A model generated the notes under the pieces. It was not told the DNA's origin, searched no databases, and saw only the letters and a list, made by a program, of their open reading frames with translations. A program made the position numbers and the translations under genes. Of a DNA stretch of 64,000 bases, positions 15,843 through 24,035 are shown in pieces. Numbering within the stretch: position 1 is the stretch's first letter; every line of letters starts with the position of its first letter. Origin of the DNA: Planctomycetota bacterium (GTDB taxonomy: Bacteria; Planctomycetota; B15-G4); contig JAJDEO010000048.1 of NCBI GenBank assembly GCA_029259745.1, positions 62,001 through 126,000 on the forward strand. Direction: 5' to 3'.

Positions 15843-16346
15843 ATGGACGAGCGGACACGAGACAGCGGTGACACGGGACTCTTCTCGTACACCCAAATCC
15901 TGCATCTCCTGAAGATTGAGTTCTCCAGGGCGCGCAGATACCAATACCAGCTCTCGTGCGTTCTGCTCGAGATCGATCGGCTCGGGACGCTCGGCGACCT
16001 GCACGGTTCAGCCGTGCGCGAACAGGTCGAGTTCGCCGTCGCGGATCTCCTGAATCGCCACTCGCGCAGTTGCGACTTCTGTGGGCGTCTCGGCGATCGC
16101 TTCGTGATCGTGCTGCCGCACACCGACGCGACGGGCGCCGAGCTCCTGGCCCAGCGCCTCCACGACCGCATCGCGTCGCTCGACGTGCGCGTCGAGGATC
16201 GTCCCCTGCGCGTGTCGGCCAGTGTCGGCGTCTCCACGCAGGATGGCGAAGACTCCATCTTCTTCGACACGGTCCTCAAGCGCGCCGAAGGTGCCCTCGC
16301 CGAGGTGGTGAGCAAGGGCGGCGACTCGGTGGTGCTCGCTCAGTAG
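15843..16346 (+). CDS. GGDEF-like domain protein with degenerate signature
   Basis: 167 residues from ATG 15843; GTG 15822 is a possible earlier start with AAGG upstream. Nearly the whole protein is one GGDEF fold: FSYTQILHLLKIEFSRARR, the central beta-hairpin CDFCGRLGDRFVIVLPHTDA, ELLAQRLHDRIASL, and the C-terminal VSASVGVSTQ. The signature hairpin, RxGGDEF in active diguanylate cyclases, reads RLGDRF, so the second glycine and the catalytic acid pair are not conserved. It may be a receptor or a scaffold for cyclic di-GMP, or inactive. It is a stand-alone cytoplasmic domain with no sensor or receiver. A promoter TATGCT lies at 15752-15757. Confidence 0.8.
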   Translation: MDERTRDSGDTGLFSYTQILHLLKIEFSRARRYQYQLSCVLLEIDRLGTLGDLHGSAVREQVEFAVADLLNRHSRSCDFCGRLGDRFVIVLPHTDATGAELLAQRLHDRIASLDVRVEDRPLRVSASVGVSTQDGEDSIFFDTVLKRAEGALAEVVSKGGDSVVLAQ

Positions 16347-16355
16347 GAGTGCGGC

Positions 16356-17882
16356 TCAGCCGTCGTCTTCGTTCTTCGCGGGCACGGCTGACGACCCCGT
16401 CTCAGTCTGCGTGTCGAGGTAGCCAAGCTGCTCGAGGACGATGCCCAGGTCGAAGTCGGACTCCTGCCCCTGCAGCCCGCCCTGACGCGTGAGCTCGAGG
16501 TTCAGCCGTTCGAGCAAGAACTCGACATCGCTTCGTCGATCCTCGATCCCCGCGATGTTGCGCGTCTCCATCGGATCGTCGCCCAGGTCGAAGATCTCGA
16601 TCGTCTCGGAGTCGGGGATGATGTCGCCGGTCAGGTTGGCCTGGTCGGCCTGAAGCCACTTGCGCTTTACCTGGCGGATGACCTTCATCCCGTCGAGCAC
16701 CATCGAGTCGTGCTGGACGTAGTAGCCCGGCGCGTCGGCGGGAAAGAAGCTCAGCGAGCTGTGCACGGGGACCGGCTCGGAATCGGCGCCATTCGACTCG
16801 ATCAGCGTGCGCAGTGAACGCCCGCTCATCTCGCTGTCGCCCTCGAGCCCGGCGTAGTCGAGTGCCGTAGGGAGGACGTCCGTGATGGACACCTCGTCGT
16901 CGATGACCTGCCCGGCGGGAATCAGCCCCGGTCCCCAGACGATCATCGGGACGCGCAGCGCCGGATCCTTGAGGTTCGCGCGGTGACCGAAACGGCCGTG
17001 CTCGAAGAACTCCTCGCCATGGTCGGCGACGACGATCAACAGCGTGTTGCCGTCGTTGCGCTTACGCAGCGCGTTGGCGACGGACATGAGGTTGTCGTCC
17101 GTCCAGCGGATCTCGGCGTCGTAGAGGCCTTTGAGGTGCGCGAGATCCTCGGCCGGCATGCCGTCGAAGACATCCGGGCGACCCGTCGGGTTGTCACCCG
17201 TGATCGTGCCGCTGTAGAGCGGGTCGGTGAACTCGCGCACGTAACGCTTGGGCGCGAGGAAGTCGTAGTGGGGATCGAAGAGGTGCAGGAACATCAGCCG
17301 CCGCGGCCGCCGCGATGACAGCAGCGCACTCGTCGCTGCCTGGGCGACACGCGCCGAGGTCACCTCGCGGTGCGACTGCACCTCGCGCGCACCCATCTGG
17401 TCGGCCCACTGTTCCATGGGTACGTCGAAGAGCATGCGCTCCTCGCACATGTTCTCGTAGATGTCGAAGCCACGATCGAAGCCGAAACGCGCGTGCACGT
17501 ACGGAGCCGTGAAGAGGCCGTAGGTGTGGTACTCGGCCTCCTTGAAGATCTGCCCCATCGTGGCGTGCTCTTCGGGGATCGTCTGGAAGTCGACGACCAC
17601 GTCGTGCTCGCGGGGCGTCATGCCGGTGAAGAGCGAGACGTGCGCAGGCAGCGTCCACGGCGACGTCGTGCGCGCGTTCGTGAACAGCGTGCCCTGCTCG
17701 GCGAGTAGCTTCAGGCCCGGCGACGTGTTCTTGTCGTACCCATAGGCCGAGAGGTGATCGGGGCGCGTCGTGTCGAGCGAGACGATGACGATCGTCATCT
17801 CGCGTGAGCGCTCTCCGCAACCGATCGTCGCCGCCAACGCCACGAGGGCCAGAGCCCGGACAGCAGAGCGCATTGGTGACAT
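16356..17882 (-). CDS. Sulfatase-superfamily lipoprotein without the CxPxR motif
   Basis: 508 residues; ATG 17882 follows GAGG by a short spacer. Lipoprotein signal with IGC at residue 22. The alkaline-phosphatase/sulfatase fold is clear: IVIVSLDTTRPDHLSAYGY near the N-terminus with the metal-binding aspartate, FLHLFDPHYDF (about 200), and VADHGEEFFEHGRFGH (about 295) with the second metal site. The activating motif CxPxR of true sulfatases is absent; its place is taken by TSPWTLPAHVSLFTG (about 75-89). Such members can be phosphoglycerol- or phosphoethanolamine-type transferases or have unknown substrates. It is cell-envelope bound. Calling it an arylsulfatase would be unsafe. Confidence 0.82.
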   Translation of the reverse strand: MSPMRSAVRALALVALAATIGCGERSREMTIVIVSLDTTRPDHLSAYGYDKNTSPGLKLLAEQGTLFTNARTTSPWTLPAHVSLFTGMTPREHDVVVDFQTIPEEHATMGQIFKEAEYHTYGLFTAPYVHARFGFDRGFDIYENMCEERMLFDVPMEQWADQMGAREVQSHREVTSARVAQAATSALLSSRRPRRLMFLHLFDPHYDFLAPKRYVREFTDPLYSGTITGDNPTGRPDVFDGMPAEDLAHLKGLYDAEIRWTDDNLMSVANALRKRNDGNTLLIVVADHGEEFFEHGRFGHRANLKDPALRVPMIVWGPGLIPAGQVIDDEVSITDVLPTALDYAGLEGDSEMSGRSLRTLIESNGADSEPVPVHSSLSFFPADAPGYYVQHDSMVLDGMKVIRQVKRKWLQADQANLTGDIIPDSETIEIFDLGDDPMETRNIAGIEDRRSDVEFLLERLNLELTRQGGLQGQESDFDLGIVLEQLGYLDTQTETGSSAVPAKNEDDG

Positions 17883-17971
17883 TCAGTTCCTCGAGTTGAC
17901 GCAGAAGGGCCGCCGGCCCAGAGCGGGCCTGCGCGACACGGGGGGAGCTTGCCGAGCGACGGCCAAGGCCG

Positions 17972-19099
17972 TCAGTCCTTCTTCGAGTTCACCCACCCGT
18001 GGAACGGAACGACCTTCTGCGGCACGTCCGGATGGTCGGCGATCAGCTTGAGGTTCCCACGGAAGAACGCCTGGTTGATGGCGGCGTCGGCCGTGAGGTC
18101 GACCTCGTACTTGACGCCTGATTCGACCTCGCGCACTTCATACGAGAAGAACTCGTCCTTGCTCGAGAGCAACTCGACGTGGTCGAGGACGTAGGGCGTG
18201 GTCGGATCGGCGTTCGTGATCGTGAGCGTCCGCGTGCGCTTCGAGCCCGGGTCGAGCTTGTCGAAGTTGATCGTCTGCGGGAAGGTCTTGTCGCCCGAGT
18301 TGAACGTCACGTCCGAGACGACGACGCCCGACACGAAGAACTCCGTGTAGGCGATGCGGTCGTGATCGAGGTTGACGCGCACCTTCGCCGACAGCGTTCC
18401 GATCGGGCGCGTGCCGTCGATCGTGAGCTTGATCGTCTTCTTGTTGAGCTTCGACTCGACGACCTCGAACTTCATGCACTCGGGGATCGCGCGCGCCTCG
18501 ATGGCCGACGTGAAGCTCTCGATCTCCCACTCGCCGATGTCCTGAGACTCGATGAGGATCGTCTTCGTGACGGTCTCGCGCTTGCCGACGGTGTGGAGGT
18601 TGAGGAGCTTCGGCGTGACGACCAACGCTTTTGTCACACGAGCGCGGACCGGCACGACGACCGAGGGCTTGCCTGGCTCGACATGGAACAGCGTGACCGT
18701 CTTCTCGACGTTGCCGTGCTGCTCGGCGGTCGTGAACTCGACCTCGACCTCGATCGCCTGACCGGCCTCGAGGTTGATCAACGCAATGCCGGTTCGGGGC
18801 TTGTTCGGGATCTCTTCACCTTCGGGCCCGAAGAGCCGCGCCACCGTGCAGCCGCACGACGTGCGGACTTGCTGGACGGGGTACGGTTCGGTCCCTGTGT
18901 TGGTGAATGTGACCATCGTCTTGAGAATCTCGCCTTCGTACGCATCGCCGAAATCGACGACGGCGGGGTCGGCCTCGATCGCGAGACCGACGCCCTGCGC
19001 GTGGAGCGGCGCGGCGAGGGAGAGAAGGGTCAGAAGAAGGGCCGGAGCCATGAAACGTGTGATCATCTTGGTTTGAACCATCATCGGGAGCGCCTGCAT
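17972..19099 (-). CDS. Secreted DUF1573 protein
   Basis: 375 residues from ATG 19099, with AGGAAA 6 bases upstream; a much longer open frame continues upstream but is only GC-rich shadow. The N-terminus has a signal sequence (MAPALLLTLLSLAAPLHAQG). The DUF1573 core is marked by PAVVDFGDAYEGEILKTMVTF and the cysteine motif TSCGCTV (80-86). Three Ig-like beta domains follow, for example TRTLTITNADPTTPYVLDHV. The function of DUF1573 is not established; it is abundant in Planctomycetota and Bacteroidota. GACGGCC and GGCCGTC (17956-17971) can form a hairpin at its stop. It is upstream of, and codirectional with, the sulfatase-like gene. Confidence 0.85.
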   Translation of the reverse strand: MQALPMMVQTKMITRFMAPALLLTLLSLAAPLHAQGVGLAIEADPAVVDFGDAYEGEILKTMVTFTNTGTEPYPVQQVRTSCGCTVARLFGPEGEEIPNKPRTGIALINLEAGQAIEVEVEFTTAEQHGNVEKTVTLFHVEPGKPSVVVPVRARVTKALVVTPKLLNLHTVGKRETVTKTILIESQDIGEWEIESFTSAIEARAIPECMKFEVVESKLNKKTIKLTIDGTRPIGTLSAKVRVNLDHDRIAYTEFFVSGVVVSDVTFNSGDKTFPQTINFDKLDPGSKRTRTLTITNADPTTPYVLDHVELLSSKDEFFSYEVREVESGVKYEVDLTADAAINQAFFRGNLKLIADHPDVPQKVVPFHGWVNSKKD

Positions 19100-19256
19100 C
19101 AAGATTTCCTGTCCAGCGGTTCGATACGCGGCATCGTAGCAAGGTGGTGGATCGGATGTCCGCCATACGGAGATGGAGCGTTTTGCAGCATCTCTATTCG
19201 CCGCTAAGATGAGGGATCCACGCCTCCTCCCCGAAACCCTTTTTGAGGTGTCCACC

Positions 19257-19847
19257 TTGAAGAACTCCTCCGCCCTGGGCGCTCTCGTCCTGATCGGCCT
19301 CGCGATCGGGGTCGGTGTCATGGCTCTCCAGACTGAACAAGAAGACATCAACGCCGACCTCGTCGAAGCCGCATCGCCGGCTCGCAAGGCGTCGTTCACA
19401 CAAGATCTGTCGCCCCAGGAGGCCCGCAAGAAGGGCAACCTCGAGGCCGCGAAGCGGTACCTCGCCAAGGTGCGTGAAGAGGGCGTGAACGTCGGTGGCG
19501 ACCTCTGGCGCATCAAGGATGACGACGGCACGCCCCTATATGTTACGGGCCATCTCATCGAGGGCTTCGATGCCTTCGGCGAGCCGAAGTATCTCATCCA
19601 GAAGACGAAGCGACAGGCTGCCGTGCCGCGCAACGACCGTCTCAAGGCCAAGCTCCCCGAGCACATGCAGCCGAAGATCGCGAAGAAGAAGATCCAGATC
19701 GAGTTCTCGGAGAAGTCCGACAACGGCAAGGGCCGCATGAACAAGAAGAAGGCCGGCGGCAAGGGTGGCGGCGAAGGTGAAGGCGACGAGGGCGGTGGCA
19801 GCGGCGGCGGCACCGCGACCGAAGGTGTCGGCGGCGGGAAGAAGTAG
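19257..19847 (+). CDS. Membrane-anchored protein with glycine-rich tail
   Basis: 196 residues from TTG 19257, chosen because GAGGTG (19245-19250) lies 6 bases upstream; the frame is open from 19173. The N-terminus KNSSALGALVLIGLAIGVGV is one membrane helix or uncleaved signal. The middle (about 45-150) is lysine/glutamate-rich and helical with VGGDLWRIKDDDGTPLYVTG. The last 45 residues are low complexity, mixing GKG, GGG, GEGEGDEG and GGGTATEGVGGGKK. No family is recognised. It converges with the radical SAM/GT9 operon, with about 70 bases between stops. Confidence 0.65.
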   Translation: MKNSSALGALVLIGLAIGVGVMALQTEQEDINADLVEAASPARKASFTQDLSPQEARKKGNLEAAKRYLAKVREEGVNVGGDLWRIKDDDGTPLYVTGHLIEGFDAFGEPKYLIQKTKRQAAVPRNDRLKAKLPEHMQPKIAKKKIQIEFSEKSDNGKGRMNKKKAGGKGGGEGEGDEGGGSGGGTATEGVGGGKK

Positions 19848-19918
19848 CTGACGCTGCGCTGAATCGCTGAACCCGGAGTCCGTGCGCCACGCGTGCACGC
19901 GCTCGCACGATCACGACG

Positions 19919-21787
19919 TCACGGTTGCTCGTCTTCGGACGGTGGCCGTGGCGTCGCTGCTTTGGGGCGCGCCTCGATCTCGTTCCAGACTTCGCGCATG
20001 GCGACGACGAGCGGGTTGTCGGCCGCATGGCGCTCGGCGTCCAGCAAGGCCTGTCCCGCGCGACCGATCGCCGCCGCGCTGCTGTCGTCGCCCAAGCGTT
20101 GGAAGGCGAGCTGGGCGCGCTTGATCGCCAACAGGGCGGTTGCGTCGCTGGCGAGTCCGACCTGATCGGCCAGGCTGTAGCGCAGCACCGAGTCGGCTTG
20201 GTCGTAGTGCCCCAGCATCGCGTGGGCTTCGGCGAGGAAGAAGGCCGTGAGCACCTCGTCCGACTCGGGCGCGTCGCGGTCGCGCGTCGAACGCGCGATC
20301 TGGAGCGATTGGAAGAGCGGCGTGAGCGCCGCCTCGGGGTTGCCTTCGATTCGCAGCAGGTGCTCACCGAGCTCGCCCAGTGCCCAGCCCTCGAGCATCG
20401 TACCGGGCGGCGCTATGGCGACGGCCTTCTCGAGCAGAGCGCGGCGACGCAGCGCACTGTCCGGGGCGCGAGTCGCTTGGAAAACGTCGAGCTCCCAGGC
20501 CGCGAGGCCGATGAGCGCGGGGACGGACGCGGGGTTCTTCTCGCGCGTGTCCTCCCAAAGCGCGCCGTTGCTCGTGAAGACTTCCGATCGGATGCGCGTC
20601 ATGCCGGTCCACCACAGACCGAGCACGATGGCGAGAGCGATCCCGAGGCCTTCGAGGATCGAGATGCTGCCCCTGCGTCGCTCACGCGAATCATCGCGCA
20701 AGATGGCGCCCACCCCCAGCGCGACGGCGACCCCGAACGGCAGAAGCGCTGGGTAGGCATAGCGATCGTTGACGAGCGAACGCAGGGTCACGAGCAGGCT
20801 GCTGCTCGGCAGGTAGGCGATCAGGCACCAGCCGGCCGCGAAGGCCCAGCGTGGGAACTTCCGCGCGAGAGCCAGCGGGAGCGCGCAGGCCACGAAGAAG
20901 ATCCAGGTGCGTGGCTCGGCCCAGACCGTGGTGCCTTGGGCCCACGCGAACTGGGGATAGTCGACCGACAGATGTTGCGGGAGCACGAGGTGTTCGACGA
21001 CGCGCGAGAGGCCGTAGAAGGCCCAGCCGATCTGGCTGATGACGTCGCCGCCATGGGGCGTCGTCTGGATCGGGCTCAGCCCGGCGAGCGCGACCTGGCG
21101 GAGGACGAAGGCCCCGGCGGCGCCGAGGGTCAGCGCGAACACGGCACGCCCCGGCCGCGTGCGCTGCACGACCCAGCCATGCCACGCCGCGATCGCGGGC
21201 AGGACAAGCGCCGACTCCTTCGACAATGCGGCCACGAAGGCGAGCAGCGCCGCGCCGACGAGGCGCGCGGCACCGAGCGGCCGGACGTACCGCGGATCGG
21301 TTACGGGAGTTACGACGAGCAGTGCGAGCAGCGACGCGCTGAGGGCGTAGAGGTCGCCACGACTCGAGATGAACCCGACGACCTCGACGCCGATCGGATG
21401 CACGGCGAGCAGTCCCGCACCGGCCCAGACGGAAAACCACCCGGCGTCGGCAAGCAAGCGCCGGATCACGAGCACGCCGAGCGCGACGTTCAGGAGATGG
21501 ACGAGCAGGTTGTGGAGGCGGAAGCCGAAGGGCTCGAGATCCCAGCGCCGGCGGTCGAACGCGTGGCTGAGCGTGCGCACCGGGCGGTAGACGTCGCGGT
21601 CGTCGTCGGCCGTGTGTGTGGCCGCGTCGGTGACGATGTCGACGACGCTGGCGTCGACGAGCGCGGTGTTGCGGACGACGAAGCGGAAGTCGTCGTAGAT
21701 GAAGCCGCCCTTGAGACTCGGCGCATGCGCGAACGCCGCCGCAGCGACGAGCACGACGAGCGTCCAGCGCAGTGATCTGTCGGTCAT
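19919..21787 (-). CDS. GT-C-like membrane protein with C-terminal TPRs (TMTC-like)
   Basis: 622 residues; the ATG at 21787 overlaps the stop of the preceding radical SAM gene (ATGA). A long upstream open frame is a GC shadow. About ten hydrophobic helices span residues 8-420. The first outer loop carries LKGGFIYDDFRFVVRN with the acidic pair DD (32-33), as in GT-C and TMTC-type O-mannosyltransferases, and HPIGVEVVGFISSRGDLYAL follows. TPR-like repeats fill about 440-600. Such proteins move sugars from polyprenyl phosphate carriers to proteins or lipids. It closes a four-gene minus-strand operon. Confidence 0.78.
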   Translation of the reverse strand: MTDRSLRWTLVVLVAAAAFAHAPSLKGGFIYDDFRFVVRNTALVDASVVDIVTDAATHTADDDRDVYRPVRTLSHAFDRRRWDLEPFGFRLHNLLVHLLNVALGVLVIRRLLADAGWFSVWAGAGLLAVHPIGVEVVGFISSRGDLYALSASLLALLVVTPVTDPRYVRPLGAARLVGAALLAFVAALSKESALVLPAIAAWHGWVVQRTRPGRAVFALTLGAAGAFVLRQVALAGLSPIQTTPHGGDVISQIGWAFYGLSRVVEHLVLPQHLSVDYPQFAWAQGTTVWAEPRTWIFFVACALPLALARKFPRWAFAAGWCLIAYLPSSSLLVTLRSLVNDRYAYPALLPFGVAVALGVGAILRDDSRERRRGSISILEGLGIALAIVLGLWWTGMTRIRSEVFTSNGALWEDTREKNPASVPALIGLAAWELDVFQATRAPDSALRRRALLEKAVAIAPPGTMLEGWALGELGEHLLRIEGNPEAALTPLFQSLQIARSTRDRDAPESDEVLTAFFLAEAHAMLGHYDQADSVLRYSLADQVGLASDATALLAIKRAQLAFQRLGDDSSAAAIGRAGQALLDAERHAADNPLVVAMREVWNEIEARPKAATPRPPSEDEQP

Positions 21788-22839
21788 CGCACGCGTCCCA
21801 TGCCGGCAAGCAGCGTAGGGAAAGCCTCGCAGGGTGACCAACACCGCGGGCAGCGTTGCGCCTCGACGTCGGCCAGCACGTCCTGCGCCCCGGGCAGCTG
21901 CGGGATGTCGCGCAGCGCGTAGCCGACGTCGGCCAGGTTGCCGAGCGGGCGCTCGAAGATCGAACACGGCAGCACGGTGAGGTCGGGCGCGACGAAGACG
22001 CTCGCCCGCAGCGCCGCACAGCGACCACCGACATCGCCGCGCTCGAGAAAGCGCCGAGCATAGGTCCAGTAGCGCTCCTCGATGAGGCCCAACGGCGAGA
22101 CGCGGGCCCGCCACGGACGTCGACGCCGGACGTGATCGATGAGCGCCTGTGCGGCAGCCGTCGGTGGGGCCACGTCGTCGGGGTTGCGGTAGTAGTGGCT
22201 CGAGTGGTGCGCGATGTTCAGGTGCAGATCGCGCAGCGGGATGTCCGTGGGAAGGTGCGCCGAGATGTCGTCGAGCGTGGCCGGGACGCTGTGTCGCGAG
22301 AGGGTCATGCCCGCGGCGACGGAGAAGCCGCGGCGGCGGATCGCCGACAGGGCGCGGTAGGTGGCACGGGCGCGCTCGGCGGCGCCCTCGACGCCGCGGA
22401 TGCGGTCGTGCACGGCGTCGGGGCCGTCGATGCTGACGGTGATGTAGATGCGCGGGACGTCGCTCGCGAGGGCCGGCTCGAGCGCTGCGAGCGTGGCGTC
22501 GGTGTCGAGACCTGCCGTGGGGAGGTCGAGCAGCGCGAGGTCTGGCAGACCGTCGACGATTGCGCCGATCCAGCCCGGCGCCCGCGCGTCCTCGACGAGA
22601 TCGCCGCCCGACAGGTTCATCCACGTGAGCTGGCGGTTGTGCGCCACGAGCTGCTCGAGATCATGATCCGTGATCGCCGGCGCGGCGTCGGCCCAGAGGT
22701 GACACGTGCGACAACGGCACGAGCACTCCTCGGTCAGGATCCACGTGAGTTTGAACGGGTCGAATGGCGCGCGCCGTGCACGGGCGACGGCGCGTGCGAG
22801 GGCAGCGTAGCGACGCGTGGAATCGATCAGCCGCGGCAT
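21784..22839 (-). CDS. Radical SAM protein with C-terminal cysteines (SPASM/twitch-like), enzyme 2
   Basis: 351 residues from ATG 22839, overlapping the GT9 gene by 13 bases. The cluster motif is CSCRCRTCHLW (about 38-48), which reads as C-x3-C-x2-C and binds the SAM-activating 4Fe-4S cluster. WMNLSGGDLVED fits the SAM-binding GGE-like motif with aspartate in place of glutamate. The C-terminus has CSIFERPLGNL and CPRCWSPCEAF, a SPASM/twitch-like cluster site. These enzymes modify peptides, cofactors or sugars; no substrate is evident here. It is different from the first radical SAM gene of the operon (316 residues), not a recent duplicate. Confidence 0.8.
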   Translation of the reverse strand: MPRLIDSTRRYAALARAVARARRAPFDPFKLTWILTEECSCRCRTCHLWADAAPAITDHDLEQLVAHNRQLTWMNLSGGDLVEDARAPGWIGAIVDGLPDLALLDLPTAGLDTDATLAALEPALASDVPRIYITVSIDGPDAVHDRIRGVEGAAERARATYRALSAIRRRGFSVAAGMTLSRHSVPATLDDISAHLPTDIPLRDLHLNIAHHSSHYYRNPDDVAPPTAAAQALIDHVRRRRPWRARVSPLGLIEERYWTYARRFLERGDVGGRCAALRASVFVAPDLTVLPCSIFERPLGNLADVGYALRDIPQLPGAQDVLADVEAQRCPRCWSPCEAFPTLLAGMGRVR

Positions 22840-24035
22840 GCGATCGCCGTCTCGGTGGGTACGCGTGATCGGCGCCGGGCGAGAACAGAGCGCACGGACG
22901 TGAGCACGCGCTCGACGGACAGGGCCTGCATGCACTCGAACGTCGAGCAGCTGGATGCCTTCGCCGTGCGTTCGTCGAGGCACGGGCTGCACGGCAGGCC
23001 GGCGAAGAGCGCCACGGATCCGACAACTCGGGGTCCGTAGCGCTCGGGCGTGTTGGGGCCGAAGAGCGCGACGCTCGGCGTGCCGAGGGCGTCGGCGAGA
23101 TGCAGCGGCCCGGTGTCGTTCGTGACGAGCAGATCGGCGCGCGCGAGCAGCGCGACGAGCTGCGCCGTGTCGAGCGCAGCGGCGAGGTCGAGGACCTCAT
23201 CCTGCTGCCCGAGTGAACCGAGGCAGACCTGCGCTGCGAGGCCGCGCTCATGGCGGTCGCCCGTGACGACGACGCGACAGCCGAGCGTCCGCAGCTCGCG
23301 CGCGAGACGAGCGAAGCGCGCCGCGGGCCAACGACGTCCCGGAAAGTGATCGCCACTGCCGGGGTGGAGCACGACGAGAGGCCGCGCTGTCGGGGGAACC
23401 AGTGCGTCGACCGATGCCAGTGCGCGGTCGGTGGCCGTGAGCAGCTCGTTGCTCTGAAGCGCGAGGCCGGCGGTGCTCGCGATCAACGCGAAGGTGTCGG
23501 CTGCGTGGCGGTGCGGATCGTGGACGATCGGCGCGTCGAGCAGAGCCGCGCGGTGCTGCCCCGGCGTCGCGACGCCGACGATCGGTGCCGGTGTCGCAGC
23601 GCGCACGCAGGCCGTCGGAAGGCTGAGAAACGACTCGGCGTCGAGGACGACGTCGGGGGGCGAGCGGCGCAGGGCCGCGAGCGTGCGCGCGAAGGCCGGG
23701 CCGACGGCGGGGCGGTACGGCGTGGGGAGGCCGAGCACGTCGACGTGGGGCCAGTGGTCGCGCATGAACGCGCGGTTGCGTTCGAGGGTGACGAGTCGCA
23801 TCCGCTGTCCCGAGCGACGGGACGCCGCGAAGAGCGGAGTCATGAGCGCGAGGTTCCCCAGGCCCCAGAGCCGCACCACGACGACGTCGGCCGGGGTGCC
23901 TGAGGGAAGTGCGCGCCGAGCTGAGTGACGGGCCGCTCGCGCGAGCGCGGGCGCGAGCGTGGCGTCGAAGCGCTTGAGTGCTTCGAGCGCGTGACTGCGC
24001 CAACTGTCCGTGCGGCGGCTCGCGGGCTCGTTCAT
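22827..24035 (-). CDS. GT9 family glycosyltransferase (heptosyltransferase-like)
   Basis: 402 residues from ATG 24035, overlapping the first radical SAM stop by ATGA. Two Rossmann halves typical of GT-B: the N-half has VVVVRLWGLGNLALMTPLFA (about 51-70), the C-half LVVLHPGSGDHFPGRRWPA and the conserved LLVTNDTGPLHLADALGTPS. These match ADP-heptose:lipopolysaccharide heptosyltransferases (WaaC/WaaF/WaaQ). It would add heptose, supplied through gmhA and gmhB, to core oligosaccharide on the cytoplasmic side. Being placed between two radical SAM genes is unusual. Acceptor unknown. Confidence 0.88.
   Translation of the reverse strand: MNEPASRRTDSWRSHALEALKRFDATLAPALARAARHSARRALPSGTPADVVVVRLWGLGNLALMTPLFAASRRSGQRMRLVTLERNRAFMRDHWPHVDVLGLPTPYRPAVGPAFARTLAALRRSPPDVVLDAESFLSLPTACVRAATPAPIVGVATPGQHRAALLDAPIVHDPHRHAADTFALIASTAGLALQSNELLTATDRALASVDALVPPTARPLVVLHPGSGDHFPGRRWPAARFARLARELRTLGCRVVVTGDRHERGLAAQVCLGSLGQQDEVLDLAAALDTAQLVALLARADLLVTNDTGPLHLADALGTPSVALFGPNTPERYGPRVVGSVALFAGLPCSPCLDERTAKASSCSTFECMQALSVERVLTSVRSVLARRRSRVPTETAIACRG

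Noticed and set aside
19100..19813. Extension of the DUF1573 gene upstream to 19813
   Set aside because: The added part is proline- and serine-rich shadow of the glycine-rich gene. The signal peptide and ribosome site fit ATG 19099.
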